Shown in pieces: positions 45,073 to 58,900 of a DNA stretch of 64,000 nt. The notes below the pieces were generated by a model, which was not told where the DNA came from, made no database searches, and saw nothing but the letters and a program-made list of their open reading frames with translations. Each line of letters opens with the position of its first letter. Positions within the stretch are counted from its first letter, which is position 1. The DNA is from Sipunculus nudus (taxonomy: Eukaryota; Annelida; Sipuncula; Golfingiida; Sipunculidae): positions 44,710,362 to 44,774,361 of the forward strand of contig CM049307.1 in assembly GCA_026874595.1 (NCBI GenBank). The letters are read 5' to 3'. A program made the translations under genes and the position numbers.

Positions 45073-48000
45073 CTGAAAAAAATAGCATATGTCAACATAA
45101 ATGGAAATGTAAGCCATCATATATCAAACCAATAAAATTTTCTACGACAGATCAACTATAACTGATTGCTTGAAGTATGTAAATTCGTTAACCTACCGGC
45201 GTTTGTACAAACCCTGGACGACTGATCCTGATACGTTTGACTGCATGGAACACGTCTACCTCTTGTTCGTTCTTTATCTTATCACACATCTGCATCAGAG
45301 CGCAGAACAAACCGCTTTCCGCCAGGCCGTACCTGTTTAAACAAAATGAACCAGGCATATACTAATGATGGCAAAAATGTAGCACTAGTGACCTTTATTC
45401 ACTAACATTGTCTGGTATCTGTAATGACAGTCGATAAAGTGAAGAACTGACAAATTACTTTAACATTTCATCGAAAACAAAATATAAATGAACCCTATAT
45501 AACATATCTAAAACATTTAATCAGCTCTTGTTGCACGTAAACAGTGTTGCCCTATGATGAATAGGGAAAAACTGAACAAACTAGGCGACCATAGGTCGAA
45601 CGCTTGCCGGACAGATAGAAGATACTGTCGGTTTTCTACCAATGGAATGATTCTCAGGGCCTTTGCTGAGAAGTTGTGCCCCGAAGAATGACATATCAGA
45701 CAAAAGGACAAGCAGGCAGACAAAGCTGACAACAAATGACGAACAGACAGACATACTGACAACGTGAGTAAAGATTGACACCAGAAGACTTTACCTGGTT
45801 ATGGAGAAGGATAAGAGAAAGAAAATAAGTTATAATTTATGTAATTGCGGTTCTTAGTTTTGGAGATAAGGCAAAATAATATTTTAACATATCCTGAAGA
45901 CGACAAATGCGTTTCGTGATATTAGTGTACTACATAAGATGTCCTAGTTTTTAAAAGGATTCCTCCATATCTCTGGCCTATTGAATGCCAAATGAGAGAT
46001 GCAAGAACCAGCAAGCAGGTGAATTTGAGAAAAACTGACAGACATACTGACAAAGTGACACACGAATGAGACCAGATGACTTACTCACTTACTCAAGAAG
46101 AACCAGAGGAAGAAAATAAGCCATAGTTTCTGTAATTGAGGTTTATAGTTATGGAGATTTGGCTAAAAAATTATATGTAGGTAAGGGTCGGGTGCAGCGC
46201 CCATTAGCGGCCATATCCAGAAAATGAAAAATACCTTTCGAGATATTGGTGTAAAACATTATATGTACTAGTCCCAAAAGGATTCTTTCAAACTGTGGCC
46301 TGTAGAATGCTATATGTGAGATGCAAGAACCAGCCAGCAGGCGAATTTGAGGACAACGGACAAACAGACAGACATACTGACAAGGTGACACAAGAATGAG
46401 ACCAGATGACTTACTCACTTACTCAAGAAGAACCAGAGGAAGAAAATAAGCCATAGTTTCTGTAATTGAGGATTATAGTTATGGAGATTTGGCTAAAAAA
46501 TTATATGTAGGTAAGGGTCGAGTGCAGCGCCCATTAGCGGCCATATCCAGAAAATGAAAAATACCTTTCGAGATATTGGTGTAAAACATTATATGTACTA
46601 TTCCCAAAAGGATTCTTTCAAACTGTGGCCTGTAGAATGCTATAGGTGAGATGCAAGAACCAGCCAGCAGGCGAATTTGAGGGCTACGGACAAACAGACA
46701 GACATACTGACAAGGTGACACAAGAATGAGACCAGATGACTTACTCACTTACTCAAGAAGAACCAGAGGAAGAAAATAAACCATAGTTTCTGTAATTGAG
46801 GTTTATAGTTATGGAGATTTGGCTAAAAAATTATATGTAGGTAAGGGTCGAGTGCAGCGCCCATTAGCGGCCATATCCAGAAAATGAAAAATACCTTTCG
46901 AAATATTGGTGTAAAACATTATAATCAGTTTTGAGATACTCCTGTAAGGCATAAGATGTAATAGTTTCAAAAGGACTCTTTTAAAGAGTGGCCTGTAGAA
47001 TACTATATGTGAGACGCAAGAGCAAGCAGGCGAATTAGAGGACAACTGACTAACGGACACACACACACTGGCAAAGTGACACAAGATTGTAACAAGATGA
47101 CTAAACCAGATTATGGAGAAAACTCAGAGGAAGAAAATAAGCCATAGCTATGTAATCGAGGCTTATAATTTTGATTGAGATATGGCCAAAACATGATATG
47201 GAGTGCAGGTGTGCAACCAACGCCACCTAGCGGCCATATTAAAAAAATAAAAAAACCATTTCGAGATACTTATATAGGACTTAAGATATGTAAGTTTTAA
47301 ATGATTCCTGCAACACTGTGGCCTCCAGGGCAAGATGAATGAAATCTCGAAATATCTCGTTTGACGAGACATTATACAAGAAATTGCGAGACTTTTAATG
47401 TAACCTTTTAGTACTAATTGAATGCTACCAAATGCAAAAATCTAGACATCTGTAGCTTTAAAACTGACAAAGTTAGAAAAATATCAGCACGTTTCCCCAA
47501 AAATGCGTTACCATGGTTACCGCAAATTGAGTTAGCTACATATTGGAAGACAGGCCTTGGAATGACGATTAAAATGAGCTACGTTGAAGTAGATTCGAAT
47601 AATAGTAACACAAATATGAAGAAAAAACCCTTTTGTATACTTTTAAAGACCTTGACCCTTGACTTATATTGACCAAAAACAACAGGTTCCTGTCATTTTA
47701 AATTTTCCATCAACTGTGTAAGTTTGAAAGCGATTGCTGCACAATTCTGACCATTAGAGAGGGAACAGACAAACAGACAGACAGCCAGACAAATAGACAT
47801 CCGCGTCTGACCAACCAGCTTTCCGAAATCGGAGATTTCCGGCAAGCAATAAATGCAAACATCCTCATTCAGTCCAATCTTCCCAACATAGTCCGAATAT
47901 ACACCTACCTACAGTGTATGAGAATTCTAGCTGTAGAACCTTGGATTTCACTGGAAGCTGCCTCCAGCACGGCCAGAAATGTCGTTAAATCAGGAAGACT

Positions 48001-49937
48001 TCCCGTATCATTTTCTGAATTCACTGCAATCTGTACAATCTGACCCTCCTCGCCCTTCTGAAAAAAAAAACATTATTTATCATCCTAGATTATAGTGTCC
48101 CGGATTTAAAGAAGCTGACACACACCAACATGGATTGATCAAGTTATTGCTATTTAGCTTAAAGCTTCGTTTGTACGAAGCAGTATAACTATTAGGGCCC
48201 AGCGCGGGGCAGGTTTTGACCCGCAGCCCGCGGGCCCCCGCATAGGAATCTTTGCAGGGCGGGGCGGGCCACATCTAAGAAAGTGCTGGGGGGGGGGGGG
48301 GGGGGCGGGGCGGGGCGGGCCGAAATGAAGTCTGTGGGGGCGGGGCGGGCTGCGGGTTGATAATCTGGCAGTTTAGTAAAACAAGAATATAATATTAAAC
48401 ATAAAAAAAACTTTCACTTTGAGAAAATGGTATTTTTGTATAAATTGTTTTTAGGTGTCGTAAAAATAGTCATATGAAAAGATAAATTTGAAAAATTTAA
48501 TGTATTCGTGTTAACCCCTTACACTGACTGACAGTTGTAACAACACTATGCATTTGTGTCTTTTCTAGGTATAACGTAAATTTGTTATAGAAAATAGATG
48601 ATACATCCTTAATCTGAAATCTAGACTTTAAACAATTGTCCTTGCAATGGGAGCTGGTCATAACTTTGTATAAAGTTACCTGGCCTGATGTTGTACCTGA
48701 CTGTAACCATGTACTTGTGCAATGTCTCACATATTACATGATTGGCTGGGAGTGAAGCAAGGGCTTGATTACCTTTGATTTAGTAATATACAGTGTGTGG
48801 CTACAGCTCGCTCTGTAGATGACTCAATTGACCTTGAACTGCACAAAGCCTAAGGTGAACTCCTTATCTAATTGTAACTCAACGTGTTGTCTAATTGTAA
48901 GTGACACTGACCACTGGCTGGTCAAATCCCGGTTTGGTCACAGCATAACGTGTTGATGATTGTTATAAGGAACAAGGCTCTGGCCCTGTCTAGAACTCCA
49001 TGAACATCCTATATCTAAAGCCACATCGGTAAGATTACCCCTTTACTCCCTTGACCTGATTAGTCTCAGTTCCAGCTAATTAGCAGATTATAACTGAAAA
49101 AAATTTAACAAGCAACACATCTCAGTTGTTCGATGGCTTGTGATAAGCCAATACTGTTCTTAAGGGTAACTTTGGGTACACATATTTTGAAGAAGTCTTA
49201 TTTTTTTCTTTACTTTTTATATATTAAATATATACACAGAAGAAACCAGAAATCATAAATTCTTTTTCAATAGGTAGGTGATTGGGCACCTTTAAGTAGA
49301 AACAGACACAATAAACCAAAGGTTTGTTTATTTCCCCTGTAAAATATGAAAACATATTTAAGGTGTTAAATCATTATGTATATATTAAATCCATCTAACG
49401 AAACAAACATGTCTTTACAATATTTCATGACTATGGTTTGAATTATTGTAAAAACGTATTCAAATTAATTTTTCATTCCAGTCATCAAACATTTCATATA
49501 TGTTAATAATAAGCGTGTCTTATATATATGCTGTAAAATATCTTTATATGTAAACCTTTGGATTCGAAAACTATTTTAAATTATTTTGCGGGCTGGACTG
49601 CGGGCCGGAAACTTAAAAAAATGCGGGGCGGGGCGGGTGCGGGCTGAAAGAAAATTTTGCGGGGCGGGTGCGGGCTGAATTTATTTCTTTGATTGCGGGG
49701 CGGGCTGCGGGCTGACAGGGCATGATGCGGGGCGGGTGCGGGTTCAATTTTTCAGCCCACGCAGGGCCCTAATAACTATGTACACGAGCCATTACTGTGG
49801 CCTCACCTTGCATCTGTACGAGATTTTCTTCATGGTGTACAACTCCTGCTTTTCAACTGATATGCAGTTGACAGAAAAAGGGCCAACTTTGTTAGAACTC
49901 TCGGGTGTGTAGCTCGGGAATTCCTACAATATATATA

Positions 49938-49992
<55 letters not shown>

Positions 49993-52900
49993 AATGCGAA
50001 TTATTTTGCAATTAGTTTTTTTACCACCTATCTGTTTTTGTTTTTCTCAAGTGAAACAGAACAGAGACCGGTTAAGTATTGTTCGGTGAGGTTTTTACCC
50101 AACGATGTTCTATCTTATCTTATCTTATACTATCGCAGAAAATCCTGTCGTCGGACGACCGCATACACAACGTGAGTTTGTGACCGATATGTGTTTGACT
50201 ACAACAGTTACCTCTTTGACTATTCTAGATTTTGTGCCGTGATACGTCCACATCATAAACATAAACGATAGCGATACCCAAGGCTAGGATCTGCTACGGC
50301 AGACGTTGCCACATGCACGTAGAGATTTCCTAGTATTTTCGACGATATCATAAAACAAGCACAGTGCGAGGCTTGCGTTGTGTTTTATAATTTCTTTGAT
50401 TATTATACTGAACATATTTTGTGACCGGCGTGTTTCAACTGTTTCAGATGACTGTCCTTAGCTCAGATCCAAATGAACTGAGAAGCAAGTGTTCATATCT
50501 TTAATTTTAATGAAAAATAATGCTGATACTTAGAAAAAAATTATGAAGTGAAGATAATCAATATACCACATTAAAATAACATAATACCTGAGATCCGAGT
50601 ACATTCAGCGCTACAATGACCTCACATTTATAGTCCAATACCATGCGCCAGAAATCAACAACAGTTGTTGACATGGGAGACTGCGTAACCAACAAGCCAT
50701 CTTTCCGATCTTGAGACTATAACACCAGAAACACAGTCACGTGATTTGTTTTGATACAAGTTAGGCCCTTTAATGCAGCCGCACCACCAATACGTGGAGG
50801 GCGGGAATCCAGTTGGGAGCTGACCATGTTTGAGCGTTCTTTAAGTAAATTTTGTTCTTTAGATATTAGCAGAATAACCAAACGATTTCAAAGTGTATTT
50901 ACACCCCGAGGCTACAATGTACCGCTTAATAAAATATTCACCAAATGATTCATGAGTGTATAAATTTCTACGCACTGAGTGACTGGGTCCTGTGAAATCT
51001 TATAAAATACGGAAGGATTGGAGATGGATAGGGAATGGAGAATGTGCTGCGCATTTGTGACATCTCAGCAAAAGTCCTAAAGGTCAGTATGATAATTCAA
51101 GACACAGTGAAATGACACACTGACACAACAAACTGTAACCCGACTGAAAACGTAAATATAAAATACAACGACGAGCACGTTCGACAGAAATGGGTATGCC
51201 TAGTGATAGGCCGGGTCAACTTACTTTCACAAACACTGCATTAATGTAATTGTTGGAACCTGGTACTGGAGTCATTAAAAGAGGGCGCCAATTGTCACTG
51301 GGCATCGGAGCTTCGGGCCTGTTCTTGTGATGATTGTCTGGTCCCCTACCATCGGCAGTGTCGTTTATTCGTATCATTGGTTTCAGCTTGTCAAGCATCT
51401 GTCATTTCCATTGAAAGTTTAGTAATAAATGTGTGTGTACAATGATTAAATGAGTTTGGATTTGACAGACATCTGACACGCATATCTAACCATGAACTAC
51501 GCAACAAAGAGTTATGGTTGGCCAATGTACATCACGGCTTAAAGCGGGCATTTTATGCCATATTTTATATTTACTTGGATGAATTTATTTTAGCAAAATC
51601 AAAAATTATTAAGTATTCTTTTATAATATAATTTGCTTTTGCAAATAAATTTCTGTTCATGGGGCTAAGTTTATATTTTCTTATGTTTACCCCGTCACTT
51701 CGAGCCTTTTAATAAATGTTTTGATTGAACCCTAATGGGGAGACGATAATTGCTGGTCGAATTGTGGTATCCATTTTCTTTATCAGCTGTCTTCAAATCA
51801 TTCCAAGATGAAGTCACTGTGTACGATATTTGTCTGAGACGGTGGCTTACCAGGTACTGGGTATTCATGACGTCATCACTGCACTCGTTGAACCATTCCT
51901 CGTAATCATACACGTCGTGAACGATCTTTCCACAGTTGAGTGCTTCCATTAGAGCTTCGTGAATAAAGATATACTGGTCCTGCGTAAGAACATACAATTA
52001 AAAAGAAATTTCTGCTTCATATACATAAATCATTCAAATTCAAAATCTTTATACTGCAAATCCGACGGCCATTGCAAGCATGCAAAAGGCTAAAATAAGA
52101 AAGTGGTGCACATCTTGAATTATTTTTAGTAGAAATTAAAACAGATTTAATATCTCTGGGGTAATCATTCAATTCTAATTCCTGTCGCCATCATTTTTCT
52201 CGAACAGCTATTTGTCAACTGCATATCCGTGAATTATATGTAACAATGTCTTGTGTACAACAATATCTGATGGCTTATATTTACAGACTAACATTCTGTA
52301 TATAAGTCAACTTATACGTAGCTTTGACTGAATGTTACTGTAACTGTATTATTCTGTTTTACTCAATTGTAACATGATCACAATGAAAATCCTAAAGAAC
52401 GTGTAAACGCCTCTAACCAGACTTTGGACCATGCAGATCCTGTGTTTCCGCATTTCTACCACACAGTTGTACACACTTATTCGGCCTTCTGCCTTCGCCT
52501 GCTTCAGAAGATAGTCCATCGCTAAAAATGTTCCGGTCCGTCCCACCCCAGCGCTGTTGAGAAAAATATCACAAGGATATCTTGTAAACATGAATAAATT
52601 CACGACTTAAATGCCTTACAGTATAACAACATCAAGAAGCTTGGAGTATCATATGTCACTAGCAGTAATATAAAATCATCTTACATTTTCTTTTTTAAAT
52701 TATTCTGATTTGATATGCTTATAATATATTCCTGGTGAAAGTCTATACTTAAGGAAGCATTTTCTGCAACAAAGCTGAATAAGGTGTTCCGTTTTTGGTT
52801 ATTTAACAGGGCTCTGAAACCTGTTAATTCACAAGATGAACAGAATAAAACAATATATGAATATTCTTAACACATATCTTGTTCCCGAAATGGGATTTTT

Positions 52901-55900
52901 AAAAAAGTTAAGCTCACAATGGAGTAATATTATATTACGATTGACTTTGGTCCAAATCACAAGATTTTGTTTCCTGCATTTTCCTACCTGCAGTGGACAA
53001 CAGTCGGGCCCCTTTTGTGGTCGTAGTGTTTTTGTGCCTCTCTGTGGAAGGCAAGGAAACTTGTTGCACTAAGTGGTGCACCGTGATCCGGCCATGATAT
53101 AAACTGGAGATGGACAACATGTTTGCTTTCTCCGTCCTGTGGGAAAATCATTGCAAAAGAACACTGTTTAGCAATCAGTTGGTCCAAGGAGTGGCACAGT
53201 TGACAAAATGAGTTGGACAATGGTATCAACAGAATATTAGAATCCTTAAAAATTAGGTGAAAACGAAAATTTAAATTTAGCTAATTTTTCTTCAATTATT
53301 TTATAATTCGTTTTTTAAATCCACGCATAAATGATTCATCACAACGCTCTGAAACATTACTCATGATATTTTACTTACTACGCACATATTCAGAGCACTT
53401 GTCGATAACTTTTGTCATTTACATACTCGCCCCTAAGTAAATAAGGGACGGATTCTTTTATTATTTTTTTTCACTTTGAAATAGAGATAAAACACTGCTA
53501 TAACTACCTTTTGGATATCCAGGTTCCGGTGGACATAATGTGGACTCTTGTTACAGGATTTTAATGATACGTTGATATCTCCAAATTGGACTGGTTCGTC
53601 CTTTTCTGGCCAGTATCTTTCACATTTAGACTGGAAAATATATTTTAACAGTAAATATCCTTTTATTCCTCCTGTGTAAAAATGGTATTTCCCTCAATGT
53701 AGAGGAATGCCATTTATTTAGTAGTCAAACATTTTCAGTTCCATGATATATGAATTTTACTTCATTTAGTTTTCCAGCGTATATTTAAATTCCTGCAATG
53801 GCTTATTTTTGGAATATAAAACACCAGCCTTTTTATCTTCCATCAAAGCTGTTACCATAACAACCAGGGGAACGTTGTTCTCCCAAAGCATGTGCAAGAA
53901 ATCCGCCACAGCTCCATCTACTGGTCCTGTGATAATAATGGAATGGGATATTCCAGCGTTTATTGGAAGAACATGTTTGCTCTTCATTAATTATAATATA
54001 TTACCATTAAATCCACCCCTACCGTGACAGAAAAACAAACATATCAACCTCAAATAATTTGCAGTATTTACATAATTTCAAAATAGTATAATAACATTAA
54101 AGTTTAAATGAACAATCACTAAAAATATAATGGCGTGGTCCCTTGTCAGTTGTATTTAACTTATAAGTATATTATATCTCTGTGAGTATTTAACAGAATT
54201 AAGATGCATTTCGTTTTATATATTTCTATCCATGCTGTCTCTTTGTCATCTAGAGGACCGTTTCTTCGAAAATTAAAGTAGACATGAACTGCATGCTCAA
54301 GCATCATCTGGATATCAATATCGCCTATAGAAATGTAGATTTCTTGCAATTGTTAGAGCGACTCTTGGTTTTATTGTTACTATGTCCAAATTTGCTTCGT
54401 TTAAACACTTGTATACAAAACAGTTCCTCTCTGCAAAATATACTAACGCGACAGTTAATAATGATGGGAAAAGTCAATTTTTAAATAACTGAAGCATTAC
54501 ATACCTTGTGCTGCAATGAATTGGTCGGATTTCTCGTAACCCTGAAAAAGGTTATTTTTAAAACCTGCCTACGTTAAATCATACACATCGTGATCGTATA
54601 AACAGTAGTTATATATGCACAAAGTATCTTTGAAATTAGGTTTATGTATACCAAGAAGAAAGTCTTATGTTCCCTGTAGCTTATCAATATATTCATGCAT
54701 TTTACGATCGCGCATGCCTTAGGGCAAGCATGTCTCAAGGGCAGATTTTGAGTTAAAGAAATTGTTAACAATCTTTAAGTCGGGTCTTTGCTTTTTGTAA
54801 TTTCTTTGTGATTTTGCATTTTAAAAATATATACATATAAATGCAAACATGTACTATAAACATTTGTATATTGTTTCTATACACTACAGATATAAAAACT
54901 TACAGGTATATAACTTGCATTGATGTAATCTGAAGAGTTCTTGTCTTTTTTTGTGTGCAGGATAACACGATTTTTGTCATCTAAAATAAAAAATTAAACA
55001 GCATTTTTATGTCCATTTAATGACATAAGGGATATATTTGAATTAATGCTACTTATTGAAGTGCAAAGACTATCTGTTAATTTTTTATAAGAATTATATA
55101 AAAGTATACTACGTTTCCGTTAATAAATGATTTGTTCTTTCTGTGGAATTAAAGGAAACTACTACAACAAGTGACCAGAGGATCATGACGCTCAGTTGAC
55201 TAGGAAACATTCACAAAAGAAATTTTATCAATGCCAAATTTTGTAGGTGGTATCCCCTTTCACCTTAAGCATAGCTCAGAAGATATGGGTGACAGAGACC
55301 TAATTTCAGGTTTCCGAGGAGATTTTTCTTGTCCTCCCTGGATGTCAAGTTAGAAGATTATAGGTGCAATTGTTAAAATTTGTGCGCTGTTAACAGACAA
55401 CCACATCTTTGAAGGTCTCAAGATAATTCGTAAAAATTTGAAAAAATCCAGGTGGTGCCACCAGTCTGTAGGAACTGATAAAACACTACATGATGAATGT
55501 CCATGCAAAGAATCATGGTGATGAATTCATTAGTTTTTCAGGAATTTTATATAAAATGTTTAGTTATAATGAAGGGTACTTACAAGCCCTATAGATCAAA
55601 GGATATGGGAAACAAAGACCTAGTTTCAGATTTCAAGGACATTTTTTCATGGACGTCTATGCATTTAAAATAAGAAGATGCTAGGTTGAATGGTAACGAT
55701 TTGTACCCTGTTAACAGAAGACTGCATCTTTGAAGGTCTCAAAAATAGAGAAAATACATAAAATTTCGTTTAAAAAATCCTGGTGGCACCACCAGTCTGC
55801 AGGAACTGATGAAATAGTCCTTGATGAATATGCATGCACAGAATCATGGTGCTCATTGCATCAGTTGTTCAGATACTGGAGCTTTTATAACAATTCTTTA

Positions 55901-58900
55901 ATTATTCTGGAGGGTATTATTTCGGCCCATAGTTCAGAGGATATGAGTAACAGATACCGAATTTCAGGTTTCCAAGAAGATTTTTCATGGACTTTCCTGC
56001 ATATGAGGAGAAGATTCTAGGTCCAGTTGTTACAATTTGTGCCCTGTCAACAGATGGCCGCATCTTAACAGGTCTCAGAAATAGAAAACAAAATCGTAAA
56101 AATTGAATCACAGGTGGCTATACCAGAATGCAGAAACTGATGAAACATTCCATGATTGATATCCATGCAAAGAATCATGGTGATCAATTCAATAGTTGTT
56201 CAGATACTTGAGCTTTGTGTTAAATTTTCTATTATTCTCGGGGGTGCTTCGGAGCCCAATAGCTCAGAGGTTATGGGTAACAGAGACCCAATTTCAGGTT
56301 TCCAAGGAGTTTTTTCATGGACCTCCCTGGATGTTAAGTAAGAAGATTCCAGGTTCAGTGGTTACGATTTGTGCCTGGTTAACAGACGAGATACAGACAG
56401 ACAGAAGGACAAAGAGTGATCGCTATAGCTCAGATGACTTTAAGTCAGCTGAGTTAAAAATGACAATCATGGAGACTCAAATGTAATATCAAAGGAAAAC
56501 TTTGAATTCAATATTTATACATACTTAATATTTTAAAACCAACTCCAAACTACAGATTTTAAAACCAACTCAGATTTCTGGTGTGTTACTTTTCCTACAT
56601 GGGACGACGTTCTTGAATCGATTTTTCGGTAGATTCTCACGACGTTTGCCGACAGTGCATTCAGCTGCAGGTTCCTTGGAAAATGACTGCAAATACAGAA
56701 ATTCCTTATTACCTATTGTTACATATTTTATTTGTTCTTTTTATGGATATAGGTGAAACTATAGAAAGCTTCCTCAACACCATGACGCTTACGCGTACAG
56801 ACTTTCGATATTATGGTATATAAGGATTTGGAAAACTGAATTAAACGAATACGTAAAATGAACAAAATGAACCTGACGTTAAAGAAATATATATGTCATG
56901 GATACATTCAAACGATGGGCGCCTCTCTTTAAAAGTCAACTGAATCACTTTTCATGGAAATCTATTACTCTGGAATGCATAATACGGAAGCCTTCAGAAT
57001 CCCTTATATTACTGATCCCTCTCCGTAAATGGTACTTATAGAAGATCAGAGCTTGCAAATATGAAATGCAAAGCCCTTTTTATTGTGGGCACTTTGCATC
57101 AATAAATGATAGGTAAAAAGACTCCAGCTGCGTCGTCCAGTGTATGCATACAATCCAATGACTATACCTACTTTGAACTCATCTTCAAATCCTGTTTGTA
57201 TTCCTGCCTTATATTTGATATAATCTGGAAGCTGATCGACAGGAATATTCGATTTATCAAACTGAATGGCATAGTTGTAGTATTCCGATTCTCCAGGTTG
57301 TCCTTCGGCACCAGGAGGTACTGGTGATATGCTACCTGCGCCCGTTTCTGTCCCATTTGCCGCGAGAAAATTGTTTGAATTGACTGCCCGCTCTGAAGAA
57401 TAATACTCTGTTTATTCATAAGAAGCGATACTGTCGACATATTCAATACTCCTATACGTCTTGTACTCTGACACACTAAATACGTCCTATACTCTGCCAC
57501 AGTTTCTTTTCACAATACTGAATGTAATTGCTTAATTGTTGACCTTATTGAAACGTGGAACGTTATTAACAAGGTAGAATACACAATACGTTTTATACAC
57601 GTTACCCATGGTATATGATATAAATTGTTATATTCTAAACTCACATCCTTTTAGACTAGTTAGATTCTGCACCGAATGTAACTTCCCGATAATGGATATC
57701 TTGATAGATAATGTTTAAGTAAGGAGTTTTTAAATTGTACCTTGTTTTCGATAGCCATCCTGTTCCCCGCGTCTCCTAAAATTATAAATATATTCATTCG
57801 TATAAGATAACAGAAATTTCACTTGACGCAGGATTTTGACAGAAATACGAAATATCGGGAGTATACATATTGGTGTCCGTGACTGAATAAGACACTAACC
57901 TTTTTCTGACAACCAGAACCACGATTATGGCAATGAGGACCGCAACAGCAGTCAATACTCCCACGACCGACCCCACCAGAACCAGATGACCAACGTTCCC
58001 TGGAATTGTTTTTAATCTGTTTATTGTTACATATAACCTTACCTAATGACACTCCATCGTTCTACATGGGAAATGTGTTCTTTATTTCCTATTCTGGTAA
58101 GTACCCTTATTTAGAATCATATGAAGGATTTAAGCGAAGTATATCGGAGAAAGACCATAAATTATACTTGTAAACAAAATGTAATGCATATGCTTAAATA
58201 TGATGCTAAACATATGTAAGCTTTATCATGAAAGACAGAGCATGTTTGAAACTAATTGAAAACGAAGCCAGATGTCAAAGATATGGATTTCGGTTTCGCC
58301 GTTATAAGCATGACTGCCTCTGAAATGAAATGAGAAATCTAACACAGCGTTGTCTTGAAATGCATTTATGAACAGCGAAATGTATTTAATCACTGAAATC
58401 ACGCTATGAAGCGTTTCATCCTAGAGGTTTAGTGTGGTGCCATAGCGTTTTATTTACGATTATTTCTAGGTCCAGTTAGATAAGACTTGCAAGTATGACA
58501 GACTTAGGTGGACACGCATGAATGCGCAGTAAAGTTCTTCAGCTACGTATGTATGCATAAATACTGCTTTCTGTAATAAATAGACATACCTGCATATATT
58601 TGTTTGTATAACGCAATGGATTATGTCGCATGGGGATTAGAATCGTTATGTATTGCTTTAGGCGCGTAGAACTTCATAAGACTATAAAACTTTAAACTTC
58701 ACTTTCGATGTGAAATGTATTAACCTTTTGAAAAACATTGCACCCTAGTGTATCTATCTGAAGACTTGACCTTTCCATTAAACCAATCGGGACCCGAAAG
58801 TAAGGCCATCTGCCCCCTTCGAATGCCAAAAACAAATCGCTGCAAGCAATGGCTGTTTATTAATTTTTCATTTCAAAACATATTGTTACCTGCTTTACGA

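Noticed and set aside
46149-47084. Three similar minus-strand ORFs of about 90 codons
   Set aside because: They repeat every 330 bases and are simply the satellite units read in an open frame.
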